NCBI RefSeq assembly: GCF_027214045.1
Contig: NZ_JAPWHE010000003.1
Coordinates: 44,158 to 108,157, forward strand
DNA length: 64,000 nt
Origin: Castellaniella denitrificans
GTDB lineage: Bacteria > Pseudomonadota > Gammaproteobacteria > Burkholderiales > Burkholderiaceae_B
Reading direction: 5' to 3'
Of the stretch, positions 52,312 through 61,954 are shown piece by piece. The position numbers and the translations under genes are program-made. The notes below the pieces were generated by a model. It saw only the letters and a program-made list of their open reading frames with translations. It had not been told where the DNA came from and made no database searches. Position 1 is the first letter of the stretch. Each line of letters begins with the position of its first letter.

Positions 52312-53139
52312 TCAACGTTTCTGGCAGCCCGGGCAGAAATAGGTGGCGCGCTGGCCCTGGACAATGCGCCGGATCGGTGTGGCGCAGCGTGGGCAGGGCC
52401 GGCCATCGCGTTCGTAGACGGCCGCGTGCAGCGTGAAATACGCGCCCGGCGCGCCCTGGGCGTTGACGTAGTCGCGCAGCGTGCTGCCGCCCGATTCCAG
52501 CGCCTGGCCCAGGGTCGTCAGGATCGCGGCGTGCAACCGCGCACAGCGCGGACGCGACAGGCGGCCGCCCGGCAGGCGCGGGTCGATGCCGGCCAGGAAC
52601 AGCGATTCGGACGCGTAGATGTTGCCCACGCCCACGACGATCTTCCCGCCCAGCAGCAGTTGCTTGACCGACTGGCGGCGCCCCTGCAGTCCCGCGTGCA
52701 GGAGATCCGGGGTGAAGGCCGGGTCGAAAGGCTCGATGCCCAGGCCGGCCAGCAGCGGATGGGCCTCGATCGGGCCGGCCCCCGCCGGGTGCCACAGGAC
52801 GGCGCCGAAGCGGCGCGGGTCATGCAGCAGGAAGCGCGCTTCGTCGAACAGCCATTCCACATGGTCGTGCTTGCGCGGCGGTTCGTTCATCGGCGCCCGC
52901 CGCAGAGAGCCCGACATGCCCAGGTGCACGATCTGCGTACCTCGTGTGAACCGGATCAGCAGGTATTTCCCCCGGCGCTCGCAGGCCAGGACCTCGGCAT
53001 CGCGGACCTGGGCCGGCAGGTCGTCCGGCACGGGCCATCGCAGGCGGGATTCATGCACGATCAGGCGCCGCAGGACGCGCCCGGGCATGATCGTGGCAAT
53101 TCCACGACGGGTTGTTTCGACTTCTGGCAGTTCCGGCAT
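52312..53139 (-). CDS. mutM: MutM (Fpg), formamidopyrimidine-DNA glycosylase
   Basis: Bifunctional glycosylase/AP lyase that removes 8-oxoguanine and FaPy, 275 residues. The N-terminal catalytic PELPEVETTRRGI (Pro1 nucleophile, Glu2) is intact. VHLGMSGSLR and VGNIYASESLF are DNA-binding segments. The C-terminal zinc finger reads CPRCATPIRR and ends with TYFCPGCQKR, all four cysteines present. It is divergent from the TPR protein gene. Confidence 0.96.
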   Translation of the reverse strand: MPELPEVETTRRGIATIMPGRVLRRLIVHESRLRWPVPDDLPAQVRDAEVLACERRGKYLLIRFTRGTQIVHLGMSGSLRRAPMNEPPRKHDHVEWLFDEARFLLHDPRRFGAVLWHPAGAGPIEAHPLLAGLGIEPFDPAFTPDLLHAGLQGRRQSVKQLLLGGKIVVGVGNIYASESLFLAGIDPRLPGGRLSRPRCARLHAAILTTLGQALESGGSTLRDYVNAQGAPGAYFTLHAAVYERDGRPCPRCATPIRRIVQGQRATYFCPGCQKR

Positions 53140-53224
53140 GGCGGGGTGATAACATCCACTTTCGACGATGCAATTTTGCCACCAGACGCGGTTTTGTCCT
53201 GCGTTCCGGCCATGGTTACCGCAA

Positions 53225-55000
53225 ATGAGATTTCCCGCTTCCGTGATTCCCGTGGTGCTGGCGCTGGCCGCAGCACACGAGACGGCGTGGGCTGCGCCTC
53301 CCGCAGCCGCGCCGGCCGATCCGGTCGAGACCATTCATCTGCGTAGCGGCGAGCCGCCCGCCGTCAATCTCACCCCCGAACTCCTGTACCGCCTGCTGGT
53401 GGCCGAACTGTCCGCCCAGCGCGGGCAATACGACGACGCCGCCCAGGAACTCCTGTCCCTGGCGCACGACACGATGGATCCCCGGCTGGCGCAGCGCGCC
53501 TTCCAGATGTCCATGACCGGGCGCAATCTGGCGCTGGCGCTGCGCTCGGCCCGAGAATGGGCCGCCCTGGATCCATCCAATCCCGAAGCGGTGGCCGCCT
53601 CCCTGGCGTTGTCGGCCTCCAGCGGCCAGACCGACGGCCTGGCCCAGACGCTGTCGCGCCGCATCGCCTCGGCCGACGATCAGGACCAGGCCATCGTCCA
53701 GGCGGCCGGTATCGTCTCCAAGATGACGGACAAGCGACTGGCACTGGACGTACTGGACAAGGCGCTGGCGGGCGTTGCCGGCACCTCGTCGCTGGCCCGC
53801 CTGGCCCTGGCCGATGCCGCCTGGGCGGCGGGCGAACCCGTGCGCGCCGTCGGCGAGGCCCGCCGCGCCCAGGCGCTGGACCCGGACTCCCAGGATGCCG
53901 CCCAGCGGGTGCTGGAATACGGCCTGCGGGTCGAGCCCGTCCGGGCCATCAAGGAGACCTACGCCTTCCTGGACAGCCATCCCGACCGGCGCGGCCTGCA
54001 ACTGCTGCTGGTCAGCCGCCTGACCGGCATGGGGGCGTTCGACGAGGCCCTGGGCCTGCTGGACCGCATGCGCAGGCGCGCCCCTGAAGACTTCGATCTG
54101 CTCTACACCGAGGCCGAGGTCAACGCCCGGGCCGGCCGTTACGACGCGGCCAAATCCCTGCTGAACCAGTACATCGCGATCCAGCAACAGCGGCGCAAGG
54201 CCATCCGCGACGGCGCCACCAACGCCCAGGCCGACGTATCCGACGCGCGGCTGCTGCTGGTGCAGATCGCCGAACGCCAGAACGACCTGCGCGAGGCCAT
54301 CCGCCAGTTGCGCAACATCGACGAGCCGACGCTGCTGTTCCAGGCGCGCACCCACGAGGCCGTGCTGTACGGCAGGCTGGGCGACCTGAGCCAGTCGCGG
54401 GCGATCCTGGACGCCATCAAGCCCGCCGACCGCCGCGAGCGGGCCGTCCTGCGCCTGACACTGGCTTCCATCTACCGGGACGCGGGGCGCACCGACCAGG
54501 CGGTCGATCTCCTCAAGGCGGCCGATCTGGAGATGCCCGACACGCCTGAAATCAAGTACGACCTGGGCATGCTGCTGCACCAGCAGGGCAAGACGGCGGA
54601 ATTCGAAAGCCTGATGCGCCGCGTGATCGAGCTCGATCCCGACAACGCCAACGCCTACAACTCGCTGGGTTACACCTACGTCGAGCAGAACCGGAACCTG
54701 GACGAGGCGCGCGGCCTGCTGGAACGGGCGCTCGAACTCGAGCCCGACAGCGCCTACATCCTGGACAGCGTGGGCTGGTATCTGTTCCGCATCCGCGACT
54801 ACCAGGGGGCGCTGGAATACCTGCGCCGCTCCTATGACCAGTTGCCCGCCGCCGACGTGGCCGCGCACCTGGGCGAGACCCTGTGGGCGTTGGGCCGTCA
54901 CGACGAGGCGCGGCGCATCTGGGCCGAAGGCCGCAAGGCCGATCCCGACAGCGCGGCCCTCAAGGAAACGCTGGACCGCCTGGGGGTCAAGCTGCCATGA
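53225..55000 (+). CDS. Periplasmic tetratricopeptide-repeat protein
   Basis: Exported or membrane-anchored TPR protein of 591 residues. A signal peptide (about 1-24) is followed by a helical region filled with TPR units, clearest in the C-terminal third: TAEFESLMRRVIELDPDNAN, AYNSLGYTYVEQNRNLDEAR, YILDSVGWYLFRIRDYQGAL. The gene upstream of lolB in many betaproteobacteria is such a TPR protein of unknown function. ATG 53225 gives the signal peptide; ATG 53168 would hide it. Its stop overlaps the lolB ATG. Confidence 0.88.
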   Translation: MRFPASVIPVVLALAAAHETAWAAPPAAAPADPVETIHLRSGEPPAVNLTPELLYRLLVAELSAQRGQYDDAAQELLSLAHDTMDPRLAQRAFQMSMTGRNLALALRSAREWAALDPSNPEAVAASLALSASSGQTDGLAQTLSRRIASADDQDQAIVQAAGIVSKMTDKRLALDVLDKALAGVAGTSSLARLALADAAWAAGEPVRAVGEARRAQALDPDSQDAAQRVLEYGLRVEPVRAIKETYAFLDSHPDRRGLQLLLVSRLTGMGAFDEALGLLDRMRRRAPEDFDLLYTEAEVNARAGRYDAAKSLLNQYIAIQQQRRKAIRDGATNAQADVSDARLLLVQIAERQNDLREAIRQLRNIDEPTLLFQARTHEAVLYGRLGDLSQSRAILDAIKPADRRERAVLRLTLASIYRDAGRTDQAVDLLKAADLEMPDTPEIKYDLGMLLHQQGKTAEFESLMRRVIELDPDNANAYNSLGYTYVEQNRNLDEARGLLERALELEPDSAYILDSVGWYLFRIRDYQGALEYLRRSYDQLPAADVAAHLGETLWALGRHDEARRIWAEGRKADPDSAALKETLDRLGVKLP

Positions 55001-55563
55001 TCGGGCGCCTACGGCGTGTCTGGCCGGCATTGGCGCTGACCGGTCTGCTGGCCGCCTGCGCCGCGCCTCAGCGGATCGGCGGCCAGGGGCCCGCCTTCGA
55101 GCGGCAGGGCCGCTTCGCGGTGAACCTGCAGCCGGCGGGCGCCGCGCCCTACGCGGCCCAGGGCGGCTTTTCCTGGCGCGACGATGACCGCGTCCTGCGC
55201 CTGGATCTGGTCTCTCCGCTGGGCAGCGTTCTGGCGCGGATCCGGGTCGAGCCCGGCCTGTCCATGCTGGAACGCGCCGATGGCAGCCGCGAATCGGCGT
55301 CTACGCCGGACGATCTGCTGGCCCTGGTCTGGGGCCACCCCATGCCCGTGTCGGGCCTGCGGCACTGGATGCGCGGAGAGCCCGCGCCCGGACTCGTCGT
55401 CGATGCGCAGCGGGACGGCCGGGACCGCTTGACGTCGCTGCGTCAGGACGGCTGGGACGTGCGCCTGTCGGCCTATGACGACCAGGGGCCCGGGCGCGTG
55501 CGCCTGTCGCGCCTGGACGATCAGGGACAGTGGCGTCTTCAACTGATCGTGGACCGGCCTTAG
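54997..55563 (+). CDS. lolB: LolB, outer-membrane lipoprotein insertase
   Basis: Receives lipoproteins from LolA and inserts them in the outer membrane, 188 residues. It is itself a lipoprotein, with lipobox LLAAC (Cys21). FERQGRFAVNLQP, GGFSWRDDDRVLRLDLVSPLG and the short DGWDVRLSAYDD match the weakly conserved LolB fold, and the position before ispE is the classical one. It overlaps the TPR gene (ATGA). Confidence 0.9.
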   Translation: MIGRLRRVWPALALTGLLAACAAPQRIGGQGPAFERQGRFAVNLQPAGAAPYAAQGGFSWRDDDRVLRLDLVSPLGSVLARIRVEPGLSMLERADGSRESASTPDDLLALVWGHPMPVSGLRHWMRGEPAPGLVVDAQRDGRDRLTSLRQDGWDVRLSAYDDQGPGRVRLSRLDDQGQWRLQLIVDRP

Positions 55564-55573
55564 CGGGCGACGC

Positions 55574-56485
55574 ATGGCGGCCCTGTACGATGTGCCGGCT
55601 CCGGCCAAGCTCAACCTGTTCCTGCACGTGGTGGGGCGTCGTCCCGACGGCTATCACCTGCTGCAGACGGTCTTCCGTTTCGTGGACCTGTGCGACACCC
55701 TGGATTTCGAGGCCACGGCCGACGGCGCGATCATGCGCGAGGGCGAGGGCCTGGCGGGGCTGCCGGCCGACCAGGACCTGGTGCTGCGCGCCGCCCGCGC
55801 CCTGCAGCGGGCCACGGGCGCGCGGCGGGGCGCGCGCATCCGCTATGACAAACACATTCCCGCCGGTGGCGGCCTGGGCGGCGGGTCCAGCGATGCGGCC
55901 ACGACGCTGATCGCATTGAACCGCCTGTGGGGCACGGGCCTGACGCGCGCCGAGCTGATGCGCCTGGCCCTGCCGCTGGGGGCGGACGTGCCGGTCTTCG
56001 TCTTTGGCCGCGCGGCCTTTGCCCAGGGTGTGGGCGAGGACCTGACGGCCGTGGACCTGCCCGAGCGGTCCTATTGGATCGTGCGCCCGACCGCCCATGT
56101 GGCGACGGCGGATGTGTTTCGCGATCCCGATTTGACAAGAAATTCCGAATCGGTAAAAATTGCGGTCTTTACTGATTGGCAAACAGGGTGCGGCGCAGGC
56201 GAATTTTTCGGGCGCAACGACCTGGAAGCCGTGGTCTTTCGGCAGCATCCGGATATCGCCAGGCTTGCGCAGGCGATGCAAGGCACGGAAAACGCGACAG
56301 TCGAAGTCCGCATGACAGGTTCGGGTTCGTGCCTGTTCGCGGAATTCCAGGACGCGGCCCAGGCCGGGATGCACCGGGATCGAATAATCGGTAAAATGAA
56401 AAACCCGCCCGATGGGGCGATCGAAAGGTCCTGGATCTGCCGGGGTCTGGTTGATCACCCGTTGATTGGCTGGGTCGCTGATTGA
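55574..56485 (+). CDS. ispE: IspE, 4-diphosphocytidyl-2-C-methyl-D-erythritol kinase
   Basis: GHMP kinase of the MEP isoprenoid pathway, 303 residues. VPAPAKLNLFLHVVGRRPDGYH (split about residues 7-28) and the ATP loop IPAGGGLGGGSSDAATTLIA near residue 95 are diagnostic; TGSGSCLFAEF is motif 3. A segment around 56125-56215 is markedly AT-richer than the rest and holds promoter-like boxes. tRNA-Gln starts 5 bp after the stop. Confidence 0.95.
   Translation: MAALYDVPAPAKLNLFLHVVGRRPDGYHLLQTVFRFVDLCDTLDFEATADGAIMREGEGLAGLPADQDLVLRAARALQRATGARRGARIRYDKHIPAGGGLGGGSSDAATTLIALNRLWGTGLTRAELMRLALPLGADVPVFVFGRAAFAQGVGEDLTAVDLPERSYWIVRPTAHVATADVFRDPDLTRNSESVKIAVFTDWQTGCGAGEFFGRNDLEAVVFRQHPDIARLAQAMQGTENATVEVRMTGSGSCLFAEFQDAAQAGMHRDRIIGKMKNPPDGAIERSWICRGLVDHPLIGWVAD
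56132..56160 (+). promoter_or_regulatory. Possible internal promoter for tRNA-Gln and prs within ispE
   Basis: A perfect TTGACA at 56132-56137 and AAAAAT at 56155-56160 (4 of 6) are 17 bp apart in an AT-rich patch of ispE. The ispE-tRNA gap has only 5 bp, so a separate promoter for the tRNA must lie inside ispE if it exists. Confidence 0.3.
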
Positions 56486-56490
56486 ATTAT

Positions 56491-56567
56491 TGGGGAATCG
56501 CCAAGCTGGTTAAGGCACCGGATTTTGATTCCGGCATGCGAAGGTTCGAATCCTTCTTCCCCAGCCA
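56491..56567 (+). tRNA. tRNA-Gln (anticodon TTG)
   Basis: 77 nt including the encoded CCA. The acceptor arms TGGGGAA and TTCCCCA pair fully, with G as discriminator. The anticodon stem CCGGA/TCCGG encloses the loop TTTTGAT, giving anticodon TTG for glutamine codon CAA. The T arm reads GAAGG-TTCGAAT-CCTTC. Placement between ispE and prs is conserved in betaproteobacteria. Confidence 0.97.
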
Positions 56568-56669
56568 TCCTTTCCGCGCCAGCGCGCATGCTACCAGGCT
56601 GTTGAACCGGTCCTCCCCCTGCGGGAAGGCTGTCAACAGCCTTGTCATTTGACACATTGGTTCAATACC

Positions 56670-57620
56670 ATGGCACAAGACAGATTCATGATCTTCACCG
56701 GCACGGCCAATCCTCGTCTGGCCGTCGACGTCGTGAATCACCTGGACATGTCCCTGGGCAAGATGACCGTCGGCCGCTTCTCCGACGGTGAAGTCATGGT
56801 GGAAATCAATGAAAACGTCCGCGGCAAGGACGTCTTCGTGCTGCAGCCCACCTGCGCGCCGACCAACGACAACCTGATGGAAATCATGGTGATGGTCGAT
56901 GCCCTGCGCCGCGCCTCCGCGCGCAACATCACCGCCGCCATTCCGTATTTCGGCTACGCCCGCCAGGACCGCCGGCCGCGTTCGGCCCGCGTGTCGATCT
57001 CGGCCAAGGTCGTGGCCAACATGCTGCAGGTCGTGGGCGTGGACCGCGTCTTGACCATGGACCTGCACGCCGACCAGATCCAGGGGTTCTTCGACATCCC
57101 CGTGGACAACATCTACGCCGGGCCGATCCTGCTGGGCGACATCTGGAGCCGCAATTTCCAGAACCTGGTGGTCGTGTCCCCCGACATCGGCGGCGTGGTG
57201 CGCGCCCGGGCCCTGGCCAAGCAGCTCGAGTCCGACCTGGCCATCATCGACAAGCGCCGCCCGCGCGCCAATGTGTCCGAGGTCATGAACATCATCGGCG
57301 ACGTGAACGGGCGCACCTGCCTGATCATGGACGACATGGTCGACACCGCCGGCACGCTGTGCAAGGCCGCCCAGGCCCTGAAGGACCGGGGCGCGGGCTC
57401 CGTGTACGCCTATTGCACGCACCCCGTGCTGTCGGGCGAGGCCATCAAGCGCATCCATGAATCCGCCCTGGACGAACTCGTCGTCACCGACACCATTCCG
57501 CTGAACGAAGCCGCGCGCGCCTGCGCGAAGATCCGCCAACTGTCCTGCGCGTCCCTCCTGGGGGAGACCATCCTGCGCATCTCGACGGCGGAATCGGTCA
57601 GTTCCCTGTTCGCCGACTGA
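56670..57620 (+). CDS. prs: Prs, ribose-phosphate pyrophosphokinase
   Basis: Makes PRPP from ribose 5-phosphate and ATP for nucleotide, histidine, tryptophan and NAD synthesis. 316 residues. [21 protein letters not shown] at the N-terminus (split), [41 protein letters not shown] (ATP loop), and the PRPP-binding signature [16 protein letters not shown] near residue 219. ATG 56670 (MAQDRFMIF) is chosen by family alignment. A small hairpin (56626-56643) lies between tRNA and prs. Confidence 0.96.
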   Translation: MAQDRFMIFTGTANPRLAVDVVNHLDMSLGKMTVGRFSDGEVMVEINENVRGKDVFVLQPTCAPTNDNLMEIMVMVDALRRASARNITAAIPYFGYARQDRRPRSARVSISAKVVANMLQVVGVDRVLTMDLHADQIQGFFDIPVDNIYAGPILLGDIWSRNFQNLVVVSPDIGGVVRARALAKQLESDLAIIDKRRPRANVSEVMNIIGDVNGRTCLIMDDMVDTAGTLCKAAQALKDRGAGSVYAYCTHPVLSGEAIKRIHESALDELVVTDTIPLNEAARACAKIRQLSCASLLGETILRISTAESVSSLFAD

Positions 57621-57643
57621 CGGCGGACGCGTTTCACCTTGTG

Positions 57644-57674
57644 GCCCCGCGCTGGTCGCGGCGCGGGGCGTTTT
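57644..57674 (+). terminator. Rho-independent terminator between prs and rplY
   Basis: GCCCCGCGC at 57644-57652 pairs with GCGCGGGGC at 57661-57669, followed by GTTTT. It separates prs from the ribosomal protein gene, which then needs read-through or its own promoter. Confidence 0.75.
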
Positions 57675-57732
57675 CGCAGCTTCGGCTGCTTTGTCGTCAG
57701 GGGTCTTGCAAGGCCCCGTTTTGGAGTTTTCC

Positions 57733-58338
57733 ATGAAATTCACCGCCACTTCGCGTAGCGTCCAGGGTTCGAGTGCGAGCCGCCGCCTGCGCCGCGCCGG
57801 TCGGGTGCCCGCCATCGTCTACGGCGGCAAGTCCGCCCCGGCCAACATCGAGCTCGACCACAACGAGATCTACCACGCCCTGAACAAGGAAGAATTCCAC
57901 GCTTCCATCCTGGACATGGTCCTGGACGGCAAGACCGAGCCGGTCCTGGTGCGCGCCGCCCAATGGCACCCCTACAAGGCCCAGGTCCTGCACGTCGACT
58001 TCCAGCGCGTGGACGCCTCCCAGGCCGTCACCACCAAGGTCCCGGTGCACTACCTGAACGCCGACACCTGCCCGGCCGTCAAGCTGGCCGGCCAGATCGT
58101 CACCCACGGTCCGACCGAACTCGACATCACCTGCCTGCCGGCCAACCTGCCGAAGTTCATCGAAGTCGACCTGGGCGGCCTGGTGGGCAACGCCCGCCTG
58201 CACCTGTCGGACATCACCCTGCCGATGGGCGTGAAGTTCATCCCTCACGGCGAGGACACCAACCCGCTGCTGGCGCAGGCGAACGCGGCCAAGGGCACGG
58301 CGTCCGAAGGCGCCGCCGACGCGCCGGCCGCCGAATAA
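57733..58338 (+). CDS. rplY: 50S ribosomal protein L25/general stress protein Ctc
   Basis: 5S-rRNA-binding ribosomal protein of the long Ctc type, 201 residues. The N-terminal L25 domain (1-95: [20 protein letters not shown]) is followed by the TL5 beta domain (about 96-185) and an Ala-rich tail. ATG 57733 (MKFTATSRS) has TTGGAG upstream. It stands between prs and pth, the common order in beta- and gammaproteobacteria. Confidence 0.95.
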   Translation: MKFTATSRSVQGSSASRRLRRAGRVPAIVYGGKSAPANIELDHNEIYHALNKEEFHASILDMVLDGKTEPVLVRAAQWHPYKAQVLHVDFQRVDASQAVTTKVPVHYLNADTCPAVKLAGQIVTHGPTELDITCLPANLPKFIEVDLGGLVGNARLHLSDITLPMGVKFIPHGEDTNPLLAQANAAKGTASEGAADAPAAE

Positions 58339-58364
58339 GCACCGGCCCGCAAGTCCCCACGAAG

Positions 58365-58397
58365 CCCCCGTCCGGCCGCAAGGCCGGCGGGGGTTTT
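58365..58397 (+). terminator. Rho-independent terminator after rplY
   Basis: CCCCCGTCCGGCC at 58365-58377 pairs with GGCCGGCGGGGG at 58382-58393 around GCAA, followed by TTTT. Confidence 0.85.
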
Positions 58398-58432
58398 GTC
58401 GTATGATGAGGGCTTTTCGGACCCTCTTTTCG

Positions 58433-59032
58433 ATGACGACAGCGCCCATCCGCCTCATCGTGGGGCTGGGCAACCCCGGCCCCGAATACGAAGCCACGCG
58501 CCACAATGCCGGTTTCTGGCTGGCGGACCATTTCGCCGACGACCTGCGGGTCGATTTCACCCTCGAAAAACCGTTCTTCGCCTGGGTCGCGCGCGCGCGC
58601 CACGCGGGCCAGGCCGTGGTCCTGGCCAAGCCGGCCACCTTCATGAACAAGTCCGGACAGGCCGTCGGCGCGCTGGCCCGTTTCTACAAGCTGCAACCCG
58701 AGGAAATCCTGGTCCTGCACGACGAACTCGACCTGCTGCCGGGGGCCGTCAAGCTCAAGCTCGGCGGCGGCCATGCCGGCCACAACGGCCTGCGCGACAT
58801 CCAGGCCGCGCTGGGTTCCCCCAATTTCTGGCGTCTGCGCATCGGCATCGGCCATCCCCGCAGCCTGGGGCTGGCCCAGCAAGTGGTCAACTTCGTCCTG
58901 CATCCGCCGCGCAAGGACGACATGCCCGGGATCGAGGACGTCATCAACCGCTGCCGCATCGTCCTGCCGCAACTGCTGGACGGCGCCTTCGATCGCGCCA
59001 CCGAACGCCTGCACCAGGCCAACCACGCCTGA
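58433..59032 (+). CDS. pth: Pth, peptidyl-tRNA hydrolase
   Basis: Recycles peptidyl-tRNA released from stalled ribosomes, 199 residues. [21 protein letters not shown] holds the catalytic His (near residue 27). [13 protein letters not shown] and [19 protein letters not shown] (catalytic Asp) follow, then [11 protein letters not shown] 58433 is preferred over ATG 58403, since a TATGAT box (58402-58407) overlaps the latter and the N-terminus then matches the family. Confidence 0.95.
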   Translation: MTTAPIRLIVGLGNPGPEYEATRHNAGFWLADHFADDLRVDFTLEKPFFAWVARARHAGQAVVLAKPATFMNKSGQAVGALARFYKLQPEEILVLHDELDLLPGAVKLKLGGGHAGHNGLRDIQAALGSPNFWRLRIGIGHPRSLGLAQQVVNFVLHPPRKDDMPGIEDVINRCRIVLPQLLDGAFDRATERLHQANHA

Positions 59033-59040
59033 CCCCGATC

Positions 59041-59829
59041 ATGTTCCCGTTCCAGCGTCCTCCAGGCCTGCCCACCATGGGCCAGGAAATCGTCGATTTT
59101 CTGCGCTTCGTCGTGCATCCGCGCCCCGGGCCGAGGCTGGGGGGACGGCATGCCGGTTCCTGCATGCGGGCGGACCTGAGCCTGAACGCCCCCTGGTGGC
59201 GGCTGGCGCACTGGGCCGTGCTGCTGTGGATGGTGAACATCTTCGTATTCGCCCCGCTGGCCCTGTCGGCGGCCGATGCGGGCGGGGCGCAGCACCGGCT
59301 GGACATCCACAACCTGCCCTGGATGACGGCGCTGATCTGGGCGCCGATCGTCGAGGAACTGACCTTCCGCTACGCGCTGCGCCGTCCGGCCATGCTGTGG
59401 TGGTTCGTCCCCCTGATGGCGTCCATCCTGGTCCAGGGGGCGGGCGCCGCCTCGGTTCTGATGGCGGCGGCCGCGGCCTTGCTGGCGCTGGCGCCGGCCT
59501 GGTATCCGGCCGACCACCGCTGGCGGGCCGGCTGGCGGACGTCCTGGCGCCGCAGGCGGCTGGCGCGGCGCGCCTATCCCTGGATGTTCCATGGCGCCGC
59601 GCTGGCCTTCGCCGCCGTGCACCTGTTCAATTTCCGTCTGAACGCCATGGCGCTGGTGCTGCTGCCGCTGCTGGTGCTGCCGCAGTGGGTCACCGGCCTG
59701 GTGCTGGGCTGGATGCGCGTGCGCCGGGGCATCGGCGCCTCGATCGCCCTGCACGCCATCTTCAACGGCGGGCCGCTGCTGCTGATCGGCCTGGTGCTGC
59801 ATTTCGCGCCGCAGCTGGCGGTGGGGTGA
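59041..59829 (+). CDS. CPBP-family intramembrane protease-like protein
   Basis: Polytopic membrane protein of 262 residues. The three CPBP/CAAX-protease motifs are visible: VEELTFRYALRRP (EExxxR), AFAAVHLFNF (FxxxH) and ALHAIFNGGPLLL (HxxxN). Bacterial members are suspected intramembrane proteases or bacteriocin-immunity-type proteins; no substrate is indicated. No clear RBS; ATG 59077 is an alternative start. It follows pth by 8 bp. Confidence 0.78.
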   Translation: MFPFQRPPGLPTMGQEIVDFLRFVVHPRPGPRLGGRHAGSCMRADLSLNAPWWRLAHWAVLLWMVNIFVFAPLALSAADAGGAQHRLDIHNLPWMTALIWAPIVEELTFRYALRRPAMLWWFVPLMASILVQGAGAASVLMAAAAALLALAPAWYPADHRWRAGWRTSWRRRRLARRAYPWMFHGAALAFAAVHLFNFRLNAMALVLLPLLVLPQWVTGLVLGWMRVRRGIGASIALHAIFNGGPLLLIGLVLHFAPQLAVG

Positions 59830-59856
59830 GCGGGGCGGCGACGCGCCCCATCCCGT

Positions 59857-61209
59857 TCAGCGCGTTCCCAGGACTTGTTCGATGGCCAGGCCGACGTCCA
59901 GGATGCGCGCGTCGGTGCGGGCGGGGCCCGCGACCATCAGGCCGACCGGCGCCTCGCCCGGGGCATGGCAAGGCAGGCTCAGGGCGCAGCCATCCAGGAA
60001 ATTGATCAGGGTGGGATTGCGCAGGATCAGGCCATTCGCGGCGAAATAGGCCTCGTCCGAGGCCCGCAGGGACTCGATGGTCGGCGCGATCACGGGCACG
60101 GTGGGCAGCAACAGGGCGTCATAGTCCCGCAGCCGGTCCTCGACCGCGGCGATCCAGCTTGCGCGCCGCGCGTGCAGTTCGATGTAGTCGGCGGCATCGA
60201 TGTCGCGGCCACGCAGGATGCGCGAGGACACCCGGGGATCGTATCGGTCGATCTTTTCGCCCAGCGTGTCGCGATGGACCGCGTAGGCTTCCGCGCAGAC
60301 CAGGCCGCCCTTGCGGTTGATGTGCGCCAGCGCCTCGAATTCCGGCATGTCCAGCGTGTCGATGGCGATGCCCGCCGCGCGCAGCCGCGCGACCGCGGCG
60401 TCGAAGGTGTGCCGCACCGTGTCGTCGGCGCCGTCCATGACCAGGGTGTTCGCCACGGCGAGCCGCAGCCGGGAAAGCGGGGGGGCGGCCGGCGGCCGGC
60501 GGGCCTCTTCGCCCGACAGCACGCCGTCCAGGATCGCACAGCACGTCACGGAGGCCGCCAGCGGGCCGACGGAGTCCAGGCTGGTCGCCAGGGGGAAAGT
60601 GCCGCCGGAAGGCACCCGCGATGCCGTGGGCTTGAAGCCCGTCAGCCCGCAGAACGCCGACGGAATGCGGATCGAGCCGCCCGTGTCCGTGCCCAGGGCG
60701 GCCACCGCCATGCCGTCGGCGACCGAGACGCCCGCGCCCGAGGACGAGCCGCCCGGAATCCGGCGGCTGGTCCTGTCCCAGGGGCTGCTGGGCGTTCCGT
60801 AGTGGGGATTGATCCCCAGGCCGGAGAACGCGAATTCCGTCATGTTGGTGTGCCCGATCAGCACGGCGCCCGCCCGCGCCAGGCGCTGCACCGGCTCGGC
60901 GTGGCGCGTGGCGGGCGCCTCGTTTTCGCGCACCCTGGAACCCGCGCGCGTGACCTGTCCGGCGACGTCGAACAGGTCCTTGATCGAGACGGGCAGGCCT
61001 TCCAGGGGGGAGCGGGCCTGGCCGGCGGCCCGCAGCGTGTCGGACGCCCGGGCGGCGGCCAGGGCCTGTTCCGCCCAGACCGCGGTGAAGGTCCGCGCGC
61101 CCTCGCCGCCGGGGTCGGCGATGCGCGCCAGGGCGGCCCGGGTCAGTTCGACGGATGTGATTTCGCCTTTGTCCAGGGCGGCTTGCAGGGCGGTCAGGGT
61201 GGGCAACAT
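59857..61209 (-). CDS. Amidase signature family amidohydrolase
   Basis: Amidase of 450 residues with the Ser-cisSer-Lys triad: LEGLPVSIKDLFDVAG (Lys near residue 77), RRIPGGSSSGAGVSVADGM and GTDTGGSIRIPSAFCGLTGF. It resembles GatA-like free-standing amidases, not GatA itself since no GatB or GatC is nearby. It is the last gene of the minus-strand TRAP cluster and probably hydrolyses an imported amide. Confidence 0.9.
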   Translation of the reverse strand: MLPTLTALQAALDKGEITSVELTRAALARIADPGGEGARTFTAVWAEQALAAARASDTLRAAGQARSPLEGLPVSIKDLFDVAGQVTRAGSRVRENEAPATRHAEPVQRLARAGAVLIGHTNMTEFAFSGLGINPHYGTPSSPWDRTSRRIPGGSSSGAGVSVADGMAVAALGTDTGGSIRIPSAFCGLTGFKPTASRVPSGGTFPLATSLDSVGPLAASVTCCAILDGVLSGEEARRPPAAPPLSRLRLAVANTLVMDGADDTVRHTFDAAVARLRAAGIAIDTLDMPEFEALAHINRKGGLVCAEAYAVHRDTLGEKIDRYDPRVSSRILRGRDIDAADYIELHARRASWIAAVEDRLRDYDALLLPTVPVIAPTIESLRASDEAYFAANGLILRNPTLINFLDGCALSLPCHAPGEAPVGLMVAGPARTDARILDVGLAIEQVLGTR

Positions 61210-61236
61210 GGTGGTTCCGGGACGGGAGAGGGCGGG

Positions 61237-61923
61237 TCAGGCGACTTCGGGCAGGACTTCGACGCGGTAGGCGTGGCGGATGCGGCGGTCCAGGACCGGA
61301 TCGAACAGCTCCATCTCGAACGACGTCGACGGGCGGATGCCGCCGATGGCGGCCATGGTACCGCAGGTCATCCCGGCGTCCGCCGGCATTCCGGCGGTCC
61401 CGAAGCAGCCCTCGATCAGTTCGGCGGGCGGGCGCAGCGAGGCCAGGGTGCCTTCCTGGTAAAGGACGCGCTGGCCGTCTTCCTCGATCCACGAGCTCAG
61501 GATCAGCGAATCCCAGTGCGCGGCCACCTCTTCGAACGGCCAGGCCGCCCGCGCGACGGGCTTGACGCAGAGCTGCTTGGACAGGGCCACGCTGACCGAT
61601 TCGAGCTTGCGATCGGTGTGGTCGGAGGCCAGGCTCACCATCAGCCGCCCGTCGTGCATGAAGACGAAGACCTCGGCCTCGCCCGAGGAGTGCGGACCCA
61701 CCGCCTGCAGCTCGCCATCCTGGCTGACCTGGTTGGCGGCGATGCGGTAGTACAGGGGGACCGCGCTGGGGCGCGGCACACCCAGGGCGGCCAGTTCCTC
61801 GATGTGGTGCTCGATGGCGGCCAGGTCGCGGCCGGCCCAGCCGGCCACGATGCATTGGTTGATGTCCACGGCCACGGATTGCGTGGCCGTCCGGGTGGAG
61901 ATCAGGTCGAAAAGCAGTTTCAT
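61237..61923 (-). CDS. DUF2848 family protein
   Basis: Protein of 228 residues that matches the DUF2848 family by memory (VAGWAGRDLAAIEHHIEELA, VPLYYRIAANQVSQ, AEVFVFMHDGRLMVSLASDH, DHTDRKLE). The fold may relate to FAH-like hydrolases, with a pair of acidic and histidine residues in SDHTDRKLE. Function is unknown. It lies between the TRAP permease and the amidase, 27 bp before the latter, pointing to one catabolic pathway. Confidence 0.8.
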   Translation of the reverse strand: MKLLFDLISTRTATQSVAVDINQCIVAGWAGRDLAAIEHHIEELAALGVPRPSAVPLYYRIAANQVSQDGELQAVGPHSSGEAEVFVFMHDGRLMVSLASDHTDRKLESVSVALSKQLCVKPVARAAWPFEEVAAHWDSLILSSWIEEDGQRVLYQEGTLASLRPPAELIEGCFGTAGMPADAGMTCGTMAAIGGIRPSTSFEMELFDPVLDRRIRHAYRVEVLPEVA

Positions 61924-61954
61924 GCGGTGTTCCAGTGAGGGGGGATATGCGGGC

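Noticed and set aside
56626..56643. AAGGCTG-TCAA-CAGCCTT hairpin between tRNA-Gln and prs as a terminator
   Set aside because: The stem is only 7 bp and no U-tract follows; it may be a processing or attenuation element, but the evidence is too thin for a terminator call.
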